Shown here: positions 22,862-35,250 of the stretch, piece after piece
Numbering within the stretch: the first letter of the stretch is position 1
How the letters are laid out: each line of letters starts with the position of its first letter
Origin: Guyanagaster necrorhizus
Taxonomy: Eukaryota; Basidiomycota; Agaricomycetes; Agaricales; Physalacriaceae
Assembly: GCF_019112545.1 (NCBI RefSeq)
Contig: NW_025064900.1
Location: forward strand, 302,325-366,324
Reading direction: 5' to 3'
DNA: 64,000 nt
The notes under the pieces: generated by a model
The model's database searches: none
Told to the model about the DNA's origin: nothing
Seen by the model: the letters and a program-made list of their open reading frames with translations, nothing else
Position numbers and translations under genes: made by a program

Positions 22862-24693
22862 TGACATGCCCTCTCCATGTTCAGACATGTAAAATTGTGA
22901 AAATTGTGAATACATGGGCCACATTCCAGGCCAGCAAGCATGTAACAGAAAATAGGACTAGAGCACACAGAAACCTTGCTATCATAATGATAAACTGAAG
23001 TAACAATAAGCTGAGTGCATGGCCTAGTAACAGACTAATACCAGAGGAGTTAGGCTGCATGTGAGGTCCCAGCACTTGGCCCTAAGTGTGCCAATACTAT
23101 TACAAGAGGACATGCTAAAAATAAAAAGACTATGATCGAAATATAATCGGCAATTCTGATCACATTGATCAAAGATGCACAGCTATTGATGCGCTGATGG
23201 GATATGCCTTAGAACAGAGAACTGAGACCCAAAGAAAGGTATCTGAGTAAATGGGTACCGAATGGAGAGATAGCATGATGACAATAAGCTAACAAGTAGA
23301 GGAATATTACCCCAGGAATGAATAGCACAGATACTGCCCTGAGCCTTATGCACATATATATGGTGCCTTAGCATGCATAACACAGTGAGGGACTCCACAT
23401 CGTACTGAGAAGCAGCACCTTTAGTGAGTCAGATGGAATGACTGGTTGGACACAGAAAAGCAGAACATAGCTATTGTGGCTGGCTCCTGGCATGAGAAAT
23501 AACCCTGGGAGTCTGGGACAGTTTACCACTGTCAGAAATATCACTGGAGAGATAAGAAAGCAAGTAGACCTGGTGAGGCCAGCTAGCCGATGTCAGCTAG
23601 TAAAGGAACAGCAGACACAGTCATTGCCCAGAAGAGAATAAGCACAGCAACTGTGACATGCATGCAAATAATACCAGCAGGATCCAGCATGAAGTCCCAC
23701 ACTTTGAGGATACCATAGTAGGATTGTATTAGTAAGTACTATAGTAGAGTATTTAAATATGGCATTGTATAGCTGGAGAAAAAAGGTTTCTGACCCCCAC
23801 AGTTGCAGTGTATTGGGCACAGAAAGCCTTGCACTCTAGCTCTGGGTTTGTGTTTGTAACTTTGGGTGAGAGAATAAACCTATTATTGAATACTCTTGAG
23901 AGAGCTGTGAGAACTAAGCAAGGCATCAAAGCTTGTGAAGGACTTAAGCCCAGTTTGATAAGAAGTTTTTTTGGATTGCGCTTTAATCTGAGAATAAGAG
24001 AGTGGTGTCTGAAGGGCATCATCTTGAGTTTTTGAGGTATTTGTGACATGTGATGCTACAGGTGGCAGAGGTTCAAACCCTTTGGCTTGATTAGTGTGTG
24101 CTGTTGTGTTATCTCTGCAGATTGGCAGAGGTTCAAACTCTTTGGTCTGTCGGATGGTGTTTTATTGTGTTTGTGTCTCTGGATCACATAGGTTTGAATC
24201 CTGTGGGTCTACAATCAGTTTGGAAACTTGTGAACAGGGATCTGTGCTTTTGGTCACTTGTGGACATGTTTGTGAGTGGTTTTTAGCTTAGAGCACAAAG
24301 CTTTGAGTTGTGTATTATATGTGTTAAGGAATTGAGTTGATCTGAGCTGTGCTTGGAACCATTTGAGAGTTTTGAAGGAGTGTTTCAACATATTATATCA
24401 AGTTGCAGTACCCCTTGCCTTGAGGCCCAGCAACACCAGTTGCTACCTCTTGTTTTGATAAAATGAAAAGCTTTGAGACTTAGAGAGACCTCGGACTGTC
24501 ATAAGCATGCTATTGCTATTCACATACTGTGATCTCATTGAAGAAGACAATTATATTTGTTGATTGCTACTTTTATCGCATTATAATCCCCCCATGAACT
24601 AAGAGTTTTGTGTGTGTGTTGGTGTGAGTGTGGTCAGTGGAAAACACTCTGCTGTCTCCATTTTTCACATTGCACATGCTCAGAACCACTTCA
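22862..24693 (+). mobile_element. Repeat X copy 2
   Basis: 1832 bp, same ends as X1 (TGACATGCCC...CCACTTCA). Flanked by CTGC (22858-22861) and CCAC (24694-24697), which are the two deamination products of an ancestral CCGC. B-box-like motifs at 24070-24080, 24130-24140 and 24191-24201. No coding content recognised. Confidence 0.82.
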
Positions 24694-24697
24694 CCAC

Positions 24698-25124
24698 TAT
24701 TTATGCTTAGTCAGAGCACTAGAATAAGCACTTGAGACTGTGGAATAAGGCTTAGTCATCACAACTAGCCAAGTCCATCATTGTCTTTCGATGCAATGAC
24801 ATTGCCTGACAATGCACAATCAACCTTTTATGTATAGTAGTAATGCTCAAGGACAATAGGCACCAAGACAGAGACACATACAATAAGTATGTAGTATTAT
24901 TAGCAAGTCTTGTATAGTATTTAAAGAGCTTGCTCTTGCTGGTAAATCCCCAGCTTCAAGCTAAAGTTTATTCTATCTCATTCTACTCTTGAGCTAGTCA
25001 CACAAAGCCTTAAAGCACAGGGAGTCAGCATTAGTACATATAGTGAACCCTGATGAAAGGCTCAAACACAAAGCCATGTTAGTTTATCACATGCTTGCTG
25101 ATCATGTGCAGCTTGAGCCTAACA
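24698..25124 (+). repeat. Element B 3' LTR, remainder after X2
   Basis: Aligns with 15176-15602 and ends GAGCCTAACA, followed at once by the TCAAC duplication. Confidence 0.9.
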
Positions 25125-25129
25125 TCAAC

Positions 25130-26803
25130 AGGCTGAGGGCCTAGTACCAACTACTCTCATCCATGTTCTTACTATCACTATAAGCATAGACAAGTATGGC
25201 CAATGTATCCACTGAGCTACAGAGCTCAATCTCTGTGGACACTATTGAGCCAAGAAGGAGTATGACCAAGCCAGAGGATGACATGAGAAGTATGGCCATT
25301 TTATCTGAGAAGCTGCAATAGACAAAGAACAAAGAGAAGACTTAGCTTGAGGAAGAGTATCAAGTGATTCAGAAGGAGACAGTATGCACTCTGATTACTA
25401 AGGCATCATGATGCATGATAGAACTGAAGCAGCAATGGGCCAAAACTCCATAAGAGAATGAGTGAGAGGATATTTTTCAGTATAGTATTATAGCAATGGC
25501 TATTTTTAAATTTAACATGCAGTTTCTCTTCTATCCTTATCAGTCACCCTCTTCTTACAAGTCAAGGTGGAGTCATGAACTCATACTGATTAGCTCTGTC
25601 TCAGTCTACTGTGCTAAACTCCTAGGTCTATGAACTCAGTCTATGTGCTAGCTAAGGCAAGGATCTGACAAATTTGACCAGACCCTCAGAGAAAGCACCT
25701 GAGAAGGCTCTGACAGACCTATCATCTCAAGTGAATCTGCCTCCAACACCCACAAGTCCAGCAGGCTCAGCACTGACCCTTGCTGAGAATCTGAGTTTAT
25801 AGTTCCTATCACAATCTTTCCTGCAGTTTCAACTGCCAGACTCCCCCAAAAGCCCACAGGCATCATGGGTGAAAGGGCCTCCTGGAATGCTTGCAAACCT
25901 AATCTGGTTTATGAATCAGAAATGTTTGAGAGAGCTCACAAGGATCTCAACTGGTTCATTGCAGACTGTGAGCTCTACTTTGAGATACACTGTATATACC
26001 TAAGTTTTGACTCTCATCAAATTGCATTTATGGTCTTCCACTTCAAAGGGAAAGCCAAGGACTGGTGGGTACTCTGGCAGGTGGTGTACTTCAGTCACAG
26101 CTGGAGGCATCACTAATTCTCTTTCTGAGAAAAATTTCAGGAAGAACTTCATGACAAGTTTTCTGACCCAGCTATCACTGATATTCACAAATGGAAGCTG
26201 TATGAGCTTCATTAAGGATTGCAGACAGTGACTGAGTACTTTCAGGATCTTGAGCATAGGGCCAAACTAGTGAGCCTATTGCATGATAAGACCAAAGAAG
26301 AGCACCTGGTCACTGCCCTTAAATAAGGCATCCACCAAAGCCATATTTGAATGATTAGCACTATTGGCATCCTCATGCTGAAGGAGTATAATCAGTGGAA
26401 GGAATGGGTTCAGACCATAGATCAAAAATGCTAGTGCAAGCAGATGTAGAATGCTTAGATCTACACCAGTACCAAATACCAGACCCCAGAAGAAAGGAAG
26501 AAAGAATCTGCCATCTCAGGAAGCAAACTCACTAGTTTCCCCATCTTCAGCAATAAGATGACAGAAACTGGCACCATCTTCAGAGAACAGAGAAAGCCAA
26601 TGGACATTGACTGAATGAAGAAGGAGGAGAAGTGCTTCAACTGTGGAGAGAAAGGTCACCTAGCAAGGAACTGCTTGAAGAAGAAGACATGTGAAGAAAT
26701 ACATGCACAGATTAAGAAATTGCAGAAGAAAGCAGATGCCATAGAGAAACCAAACAGCAAGAAAATGAAGATCAAAGAGATAAAAGATAAGACCAACAAG
26801 TGA
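25130..26803 (+). pseudogene. Element D gag, capsid and zinc knuckle
   Basis: Continues D's gag after the B insertion. The capsid segment at 25865-26116 contains the W-F-I-A-D-C-E-L-Y-F and K-A-K-D-W-W-V-L motifs seen in other Ty3/gypsy capsids. The nucleocapsid knuckle at 26633-26674 is complete (C-F-N-C-G-E-K-G-H-L-A-R-N-C), the only one of the TM-type elements in the window with all four ligands. It is followed by a Lys/Glu-rich tail to TGA at 26801-26803. The -1 frame opens exactly at that stop (GTGAGC). Confidence 0.82.
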
Positions 26804-27658
26804 GCAATTCCACTTGCTCAGTTCAAGGACTTAATGGTGTGCATTTAGTAGCTGCTGGTCAGACTTATTTCACATTGTAGATACATGTAACTTAAATACA
26901 CATTCAAATATACTCACTTTGACTTCAGCATCAGCCTCACCTAAGAAATTGCAAAAACCAAAAAACTCAGCCTTAACAGCTCAAACACCTACAGGCTGAA
27001 CAGGGAGAGAGACTTCTGAGATACTAACCTCAGAATGGCTCAAACTATTTGAAATGAAGTGAACTTGGTGTGCCATCAAAGATGCTAAAACAAAGGAAAA
27101 AGCAAAGGTGATATTCAAGAACTGGATATATAAAGCATAAGCCAAAGAAGTAATTGATAAAATGATAAACAGAATGAAGGAGGCTGAATGAAGTTAAGTG
27201 CTCAAATGGCATGATAAACTGCATAAGCCCTGACAATACATCCAGCAACAGAGATGAGATTGGTGAAGACCCAAATCAAAATGCTGGAGAGTCATACTAT
27301 CTATGTGGCCATTGTTCTGATCAACAGTGGCTATACTGGGAGTTCAATCAATTATAACTTCATCACCTGAAACCACCTTCCAACCAAAGTGACTGCTACC
27401 CTCACCCCAGTCAATAATGTAGACAGAATCCAGAACCAGGCCAGGTCAATCACAGAGTTTATTAAGCTACACTTTATCATTGGTGATCATGCTGAATGGA
27501 TCAATCTCACTGTCATCAACTTGAGCTCTAAAGAAATCTTTTTTGAGCATGACTGGCTAATTAGGCATAACCCACTGATCAACTGGAAGACTAGCAGAAT
27601 CATATTTTGCAAGGTGCCACTGCCATAAAATATGAGGCAACCACTAAACACCTACAAA
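26802..27658 (+). pseudogene. Element D protease region
   Basis: Downstream of the gag stop the pol frame is visible in the -1 register (V-A-A-G-Q-T near 26855), shifts once more through an indel, and shows I-N-S-G-Y-T-G-S-S at about 27325 (Asp-to-Asn in D-S-G). An open piece at 27389-27628 contains F-F-E-H-D-W-L-I-R-H-N-P-L-I-N-W, typical of the protease C-terminus in this group. Confidence 0.78.
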
Positions 27659-28251
27659 TGTTAAGCACTGCTTCTGTCAGAGTCTGATTCTGGGTTCTGG
27701 TTCTGTGTCTGTTGTCAGTATAGAAAAATGCTAAGGATGATTAAGTATGTGATGAGGATTTTATGGAGGAAAATAAAGAGGCATAGCTGGTAGGAATAGT
27801 TTGCCATTGTGAGCAAGAGTATTTGCACCAGGTAGTTAGAGAGTTTAGTAGATATATTAAATCTTAGCTCAAGACTAGGATATATCAGTGTATGCTACTG
27901 CCTTAAATACTGTCTAAAGAGCTCTCTACTCTATAGACATTTATTGTCTTAGTTTCTGTGCTCTCTACTCATTGTTTGGGTGACAGTGACTGTGCTCATG
28001 CTTATGTTTATCATTGTCACTATTTTGTGCTATTGCTATGGTGAGTTTTCTGTATGCTGCAGTTCTTATTATGACAAAGATATGAGGCAGCAACTATTGT
28101 TATGCTATTCTCAGCTGTTTATTGTGTGTCAATGAGTAAGGCATAGTTATTATATCAGCATGGCATCATCATTCTCAGTTGAAGTTAGGATTGGTAAGCA
28201 TTGGCTTACTAAGCATCAGCCAATTGTGATTTAAGGGTAAAAATTATGACA
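27659..28251 (-). repeat. Solo LTR of a further family (Z)
   Basis: 593 bp, TGTTAAGCACTG...AATTATGACA, interrupting D's protease. Flanks share CAAA (27655-27658 and 28252-28255). On the minus strand a TATA-like TATTTAAGG (27909) lies 33 nt before AGTCTTGAGCTAA (27876), the same arrangement as the other LTRs. No primer-binding match lies beside it, as expected for a solo LTR. Confidence 0.7.
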
Positions 28252-28276
28252 CAAAACCCTATTCATACTATCTAAT

Positions 28277-28735
28277 TGTTAAGTCCAAGTTATATGTGAT
28301 AAGAACATGTGATAAACTGATGCTATATCACTTTCATACAGTCATGTCAGAGTTCATTGTATGCATTCATGAAGTTGTATGCTTCAAGGCCAAAGACAGT
28401 TGGCTCAAAATAAAGTGGTATAGAATAAACTTTAGCTCAAAGCTGAGTATGTATAGTAAGAGCTACACTACTTATATACTGTTTGAGAGCTGAATAAAAA
28501 TATATATACTAATTGTGTGTTTTTATACTACCATGCTTGTTGTTCTTGAGTGTCATTGCTGTTACAAAAGAGTATTGTCTGTTGTTAAGAGGCTTGTTAT
28601 TGTTGGAAGACAATGTGCAGACTCTGCCTATTATAGTGACTAAGCATGTCCCACAGTCCTAAGCACCTTGGTCTAAGCACTCTGACTAAGCCAAAATAGG
28701 GGTTAAAAGAAGAGAAAGGAAAGAAAATCATAACA
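28277..28735 (-). repeat. Solo LTR related to B/C LTRs
   Basis: 459 bp, TGTTAAGTCC...AATCATAACA with a perfect 5 bp duplication CTAAT (28272-28276 and 28736-28740). TATA box at 28478 and transcript-start motif at 28444 (minus), 34 nt apart. Confidence 0.92.
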
Positions 28736-30624
28736 CTAATGCAAACTCAGACAATCTATGGAATAAAGAGATAGAAGAGGATGAGACAATTCTCACAGTA
28801 GATGTTGAGGATACAGTCTGCATATATGTGGTACACTATGCCAATGACTTGGTGGCAAAGGCCAATACCATCAAAAAAACAAAGACATTTGAGAAAATAG
28901 TCTCTGAGTGGGCCAGAGACTTCTGGGATCTCTTTGACAAAGAGACTTTCAATGAACTTCCTAATCCAAAGCTCTGAGATCATGCCAATTTAGACTGCAA
29001 AGTTTATCCTCTGAACTAGAATAAGCAAGAGAAACTTGATAGGTTTTTATATGAAAACCTATCCAGCAGATGCATTTGATCTTCACAAAGTCACTTATAG
29101 CCTTTCTCTTCTTCTTTGTAAAAAAGAAGGATGGCAAGCTCTAACTCATCCAGGACTATTATAAACTAAAGAAAATGATAATCAAGAATCAGTATCTGCT
29201 CCTATTGATCTCAGAGCTCATAGACAAGCTACATGATGTCAAATACTACTCTAAGCTTGATATATAGTGGGATTATAATAATGTCTGCATTAAGGAGGGA
29301 GATGAGTGGAAAACAGCATTCAGAACAAACTGTGGGCTCTTTGAACCCATAGTGATATTCTTTATACTCATTAATTCCCCTGCAATATTCTAGTGAATGA
29401 TAAATAATATCTTCAAAGATATCATCATCACTAGAAAGATCACCATCTATCTTGATGATATTCTCATCATGTCCAGTGACAAGAAAGAGTATTGCTGACT
29501 AGTCTGCTAAGTCTTAATTCCCATAAGGAAACATACACTGTTTCTAAAAGTGGAGAAATGTGAAGGTACTGGAGATAGAGTATCTCAGGGTTATTATCAG
29601 TAAAGGGAGCATCTGAATGGATCCAGTAAAAGTCAGAGATGTCACAGAATGGTCAGAAATATTAAGGAAAAAAAAACTACAGTCTTTCCTCAGATTTATT
29701 AATTTCTACTACCACTTTATTAAGGACTATAGCAAGATTGTTTGACCAGTGATACAACTCATAGGTAATACACTCTGGGCTTGAGAGGTCATGCAAACTG
29801 ATATATTTAACTATTTAAAAACACTGTTGGCAGAGAACATAGTTTTAGTTGTTTTAATGAGTCATAGCAAATTCTGTGTGAAAGCAGATTCTAGTGAGAA
29901 GGCTATGGATGTCATTTCATCATAAGAACAGGAGGGCAAGTGGCAACCAGTCACATTTTTATCCCAGGTTCTCATAGTGATAAAAAAAAACTATAAGATT
30001 TATAACAAGGAGTTGCTTGCTATCATCCTCACACTAGCAGAGTGACAACACTATCTCATGGGGGCAACCCAAAAGTTCAAAATCTGGATGGATCTCCAGA
30101 ACCTCTAATATTTTTGCCTTCTCCAGAAGCTGAATCAATGACAAGTGCAATAGGTCACAAAATTAGCAGAGTATGATTTTATACTCCAGCACAAAGCTAG
30201 AACTGCAAACAAGAAGGCTGACTTACTAAGCTGACATGCTGACCATGACCAGAAAAGGGACAATAATAAAGAAATCATCATTCTAAAGCTGAAACACTCC
30301 TAGGCAATGATCATGCTTATAGAGAAGGAGATACATAAGTATATCAAAAGTGCCATCAGGAAGACAACCTCATTCATTATGATGAAAGAATCTGTATTCC
30401 CTGAGACTATGCACTCTGTGAAGAGATTATTGCCTGCTTGCATGACCATCTCACAGTGGGACACTCAGAAATCACTAAAACCAAAGAACTCATACTCCAA
30501 GAATATTGGTGGCCAAAGATAAAGAAAGATATCAAGAAGTATATCAAGGCATATGAGATGTGTTAATGAATAAAGTCAAGCACACAAGCAAAAGCAGCAT
30601 CCCTCCACTCAAATAAAGTACTGA
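28736..30624 (+). pseudogene. Element D reverse transcriptase, RNase H and integrase start
   Basis: RT follows the spacer-like A-N-D-L-V-A-K-A segment. The catalytic Y-L-D-D at 29448-29459 is intact although the surrounding frame has many stops and shifts. RNase H is at about 29830-30050 (K-A-D-S-S-E, then Y-N-K-E-L-L). The integrase zinc finger at about 30440-30565 shows H-D-H, V-G-H-S-E and Y-E-M-C. The element is cut at 30624 by element E (TSD ACTGA). Confidence 0.82.
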
Positions 30625-30902
30625 TATTAGATCTAACTAGCATGTGACCCAAACACATGATAAACTAGTTCTGTATTGCATTTGTACAATCACACTAGAG
30701 TCCACTTAATGTGTTCTTGATAAGTAGAGTGCTTTAAGGCCAGAGACAGGCTAGGCTCAAGAGAAGATAGTATGAGATAAACTTATAGCTTAAAGCTGGA
30801 CTACTACAGTGAGAGCTATCCTACTTATATACTGTTCAGGTTGTAATAAATATAACTACTGCATATTGTACTGTTCTGTGCTATAATACTGATTCTGCCT
30901 GG
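30625..30902 (-). repeat. Element E 3' LTR, part before Y
   Basis: Aligns with 39282-39559 of the 5' LTR. Starts TATTAGATC (TGTTAGATC with G-to-A). Ends in CTGG, the left duplication of Y copy 2. Confidence 0.9.
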
Positions 30903-32315
30903 TGATGTGCTTGGTAACAGCTAAGTGACTAAGAGAGGTGAATGAGGAATGAACTCTCAAACACCAACACCTAACCACTCAATACACAATCATCAAATAC
31001 AGTTGAGGTCAGTTGTTTTGAGTTTGATAGAAGCACTCTTGCAGTCTTAAGTAAAATCAAAGAAACAGTCAATAAAGACAGTCATTTAACTCTATCTTGC
31101 TTTCAAAGATGCAATACTTCTGAGAGTAGTTTATAGCAATGTTTAAGTATAATTAGGATGTAGAATCAATGCCAAATTGCACTCCAAATCAACTTAGAAT
31201 ATTCCAAAACCCAATGAACTCTGAAACCCAAATACTAAGTCTATTAAGCACTTAGGCTTGACTAGCTGCACTCTTGGCTGGCTAGCAGTCCTCAAAACCA
31301 AAGAACTTGTATTCTGATGCTGAAACCCCTATAGTTTGGAACCCAAATTAATCCAAAACTCACAATACAGTTATTATTTCAATCCAATCCTCTTTAAGTG
31401 ACAAAGCAACTTAAATAAATCACTAAGTCAAAGCAGAACTCAAAATCCATTGTCCCAGAGACTAGCTACAGTGGGCTAGAAGGCCTGAATGTGGGGGTGG
31501 ATCACTTGCTTGCTATTTTCCCACCATTCTCTTCTTTTATACACCAACAACAGATACAGAATCTATAAATAAAGCATTCAAAATAATATTTCTCCTGTTT
31601 AAAGTGGAATCATGCCATTATTCCGGAATGGTGGCACTCCTGGACTCCCCTAGGCTTGCCCAGACCCACCTGGCCATTGCACAGCTTTATTTTAAGCCTA
31701 CAGTGCCTGTGGGTACCTAACTCCTTTCTGTCTACTCAGAGTTTAATCCTCTGAGTTATTCTTAGTAGCTTGATTGATCAGGCCTGGTCAGGCCTGGTCA
31801 ACCGGTTATATCCACTCTATTCCTCTCAATTCTAAGTCTCTTAGATCACCTGATACCTAGGAAATTTGGACTTAGGCATTTGAGTCAAAACTCACAGTAC
31901 TAGCCACAGATCATTGGGTCTCTCTTCTTACTGCTCCTGGATGATGCTATCTCTACTCAATACTCCACAACTGGCTATGGTATTATACCTCTAGCTGTCT
32001 TAGAATATACTCATCTTAGTGGCATGTAGAATTGGCCCCATTTGAGGTACTATTTCTAAGTCCAACTTGGACTTAGTATTTTCCAAGGTGTGGTGCTGAA
32101 CTTTTCTAAGTTCAAACCTGACTTAGGATTTTTATCCTTAGGCCATATTATTTTACAAAGTCCCTTTTGGACTTAGTATTGGTGACTAGCATGACTATCA
32201 GCTTAGAGCCTCAGCCATAGTCCTCTACTGGCTAATGATTCTCAGTTACTAGCATATTCTAGTGTGTTATGCAGAATTTGCAAATTATAGGGCTGGACAT
32301 GTAGCCTGCATATCA
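30903..32315 (-). mobile_element. Repeat Y copy 2
   Basis: 1413 bp reverse complement of 3525-4937, with only a handful of transitions seen by eye (for example near 31080 and 30918). Flanked by a perfect 4 bp duplication CTGG (30899-30902 and 32316-32319). Starts TGATGTGC, ends GCATATCA. Its near identity with copy 1 contrasts with the strong divergence of all surrounding elements. Confidence 0.85.
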
Positions 32316-32319
32316 CTGG

Positions 32320-32492
32320 TCATTGGAGATAAGACAATAGAGAATTGTCTGTGGGTGAGACAACTGAGTACAATAGCACTCTGTCTGTTGTGATTACCTA
32401 ATTTTTCCATGCCCTTTGAAAAAGTGCTCAAGATAAAATAGGCACTCTAATAAGATAAGAAAAAGAAAAGATATGGAGAGAAAATCATAATA
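32320..32492 (-). repeat. Element E 3' LTR, part after Y
   Basis: Aligns with 39560-39732. In sense orientation the LTR starts here (TATTATGATTTTC). Confidence 0.9.
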
Positions 32493-33960
32493 TCATCTTC
32501 TCTTAAGACCATCATCCTGATGGATCAATTGATAGAAATTTTATAATCATGAATGGCATCATCCATCTTCAAGTCTCATTCATAGACTCATTGGTTGGAT
32601 TCAGATCCATAGCCTTTCCATTTGATGAAATAGTAAGTGACAGTGTGACTGCCACCTTCATGGCCTTGAACTTTGTGGAGTTTATGATCCAAAATCTGCT
32701 TGACTTTGTAGTGTTTCTTATCTTCAATTAGGATCAGCACAGAAGAGAGCAGAGCTTCTTGGTTAGAAAAGACAGACACAATATAAGGAGTGAGAAGTGT
32801 TTTATTGAAAACTGGATGTATGCATCAGGTGTCAGATAGCTTTATGTGATATGCAGAAGTGCCAACTTTTGCAAGTATGAAAAAGAGTCCAGTTTATTTG
32901 TCAGCAAGTTTGCATTTTGAATGTAGAAGATGAAGGTTACTGGTGTCCAGCCAGACTTTGTTATTGGCAGAGTATTTATGAGCAGGCTGCCAGTGTTTAT
33001 TATATTGTGTTTTCATAGTGGTGGTGGCCTTCTTGAGGATAGTGTGCATCTCAGTATGAATTGTAGTCATGAGTTGTGCAAAGTCAGATGATGCAGAGAT
33101 TATAGTGTTGTATTGGTTGGTTATTATGATATAGAGATGATGTTCATAGTTGATGAAGAAAGGAGTCTTCTTGATCATAGAGTAACTATGATTATTGTGT
33201 TGAAATGCCACCAAGGCAAGCCACTTAGTCCAATCATCCTGTCTGTGATTGATAAACATCTAAAGGTACTTCTTGATTTCTTGATTAACACATTTGGTTT
33301 TCCTATCAGTTTGCAGATGATAAGCAGTTAATGTATTGCTTTGGATGTTAAGAAGGCAATAGAGATTGTTGAGAAATTTGGAGATGAATTGCAGGCCATG
33401 GTCTGAAATGATAACTTAGAGTATCTTATGTTTTGTGTAGACTTTGTCATATAAAATCTTTGCCCATCTTTTGGAAGACAGTTCTGTTGAACATGCAATC
33501 AGGATGATTGCCTTTAAGAACCAGTCAACAATGATGATAATAGCATTATAGCCATTACAGTCTGGGAGCCCAGTGATCATGTCAACTGAGATGTGGGTCT
33601 ATGGTTCTATAGAAACTTCATTTGGATGAAGTGGAGTGGCCCATGCCTGCATTCTTAACTTGGTTTGCTGATAAGTTTCACATCTCTTAACATACTTCTT
33701 GATGTTCTGTCCTATTTTTAGCCACCAGTACTCTCTCAATACCAGCTCCTTTATTTTTGCAATTCCTGAGTGTCCTGTGATGATGTGGTCATGAGAGATA
33801 GTGATAATCTCCTCTCAGAGACCATGGTCATAGAGAATGTAGATTTGACTGTTATAGTAAATCAAGTCTCCTGACTTAATCATGCCCTGCTCATGATTGA
33901 TGGAGGACACAATCTGCTGGTCCCATAATTCCATCTGTTATGTTGCACTCTTGATTTACT
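32493..33960 (-). pseudogene. Element E integrase and chromodomain
   Basis: The minus-strand integrase C-terminal half is open at 33259-32894 (N-H-R-Q-D-D-W-T-K-W, then K-V-W-L-D). Upstream, the core and the H/C zinc-finger region extend to about 33960 with stops. The chromodomain is at 32779-32588 (V-K-Q-I-L-D-H-K-L, then Y-F-I-K-W-K-G-Y-G-S-E-S-N-Q). Confidence 0.85.
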
Positions 33961-35250
33961 CATAAACTTCCCCTTTCATTGGCATGATCATTCTCAGAAG
34001 TGTTTTGGCTTTAGGAATGTTACTCTGTCATTGTCTTTCTCTCTCTGATCATGATTGGGCCTGTGACTCAATAGGTCTGCTTTTAAGTTTTGATGATTGG
34101 TTCAGATCTCAAAGATGTGAATAGCACCAATCAGGTAATGCCTCCATTCAGTGAGAGCCAATATGATAGCCAAGAGTTTCTTGTTGCAAACCTCATAGTT
34201 GTGTTTGGTGATAGTCAGTGTCTTTCAGAGAAAGGCAATAGGTTGCTATTTTTCATTCTGCTCTTGCGAGAGTACTGCTCCTATTGCTCTCTCACTTGAG
34301 TCAGCTTCAACTCAAAACTTCCTCTCCTCTGTTAGCACTACAAGTACCATATTTTCAGCCAACCATCTCTTCAGATTGTCAAATGTGGATTGTTGGGCTA
34401 TTCCTCAGGTCTAGAAGGCATTTTCTATGAGTTGGATCATAGGGCAGACAACTTTGCTATAATCTTAGATAAATCAGTAGTAAAAGTTTGTGAATCTAAG
34501 AAAGGACTGTAATTCCTTCTTTTTGGTTGGCTTCAGCCATTCTGTCACTCCTGCCACCTTGATGGGATCCATCTGGATGCTTCCTTGGCTGATAATTACC
34601 CTGAGATACTCAGTTTTGAGTATCTCAAACTCACACTTCTTAGCTTTGAGAAACAACTTGTGCTTCCTCATTAGTTCCAGTACTTGGCAGACTAGATGTC
34701 AGTGTTCATCTTGATCTTTTGACATGATCAAGATGTCATCCAAATAGATTGTGACCTTTTCCATAGTGATGAGGTCTTTGAAGATGTCATTCATCATTCA
34801 TTGGAAGATTGCAGATGAATTGGTTAGTCTAAAGAATATGACTGTGAGCTCAAAGAGCTTATAGTTAGTTTGAAATGCAGCCTTCCATTCATCTCTCTCT
34901 TTAATTCACATGTTGTTGTATCCTCACTAAACATTGAGTTTGGAGTAATATTGAGTGCCATGCAGCTTGTCCATTAATTCAGAAATCAGTGGCAGAGAGT
35001 AACAGCTCTTGATTGTCATCTTGTTGAGTTTCCAGTAGTCTTGGACTGGTCAGAGTTTGCCATCCTTCTTTTTGATGAAGAAGAAGAGTGATGCCATGGG
35101 GAATTTTGATGGCCTGATTTATCTGCTGGATAAGTTTTCCTCCAGAAACTTGTCTAATTTGACCTGTTCCAGCAAACTGAGATTGTACATCTTACAATCA
35201 AGATTGGCATTGACATTGAGGGTGAGTTCAATTGCATGGTTCTAAGGCTT
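33961..35250 (-). pseudogene. Element E RNase H and reverse transcriptase
   Basis: RNase H lies around 34400-34150. RT lies upstream, with the catalytic Y-L-D-D at 34746-34735 intact, and an open segment at 34671-34474 (K-C-E-F-E-I-L, then L-Q-S-F-L-R-F-T-N-F-Y). The F-V-K-K-K-type motif is near 35080. Confidence 0.85.

Larger units (their letters stand above)
15139..25124 (+). mobile_element. Element B: complete plus-strand chromovirus nested in D
   Basis: Flanked by a perfect 5 bp duplication TCAAC (15134-15138 and 25125-25129). Both LTRs are 464 bp once X2 is removed from the 3' copy. The internal part holds long gag, protease, RT, RNase H, integrase and chromodomain in order. A purine-rich tract (AGAGAGGGTAA) lies immediately before the 3' LTR at 22825. 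Frames are broken by many transition-type stops, and both RT catalytic aspartates are lost. Confidence 0.92.

Noticed and set aside
3525..32315. The two Y copies as terminal inverted repeats of one giant element
   Set aside because: Each Y has its own TG...CA ends and its own 4 bp duplication, and the sequence between them belongs to independently bounded elements.
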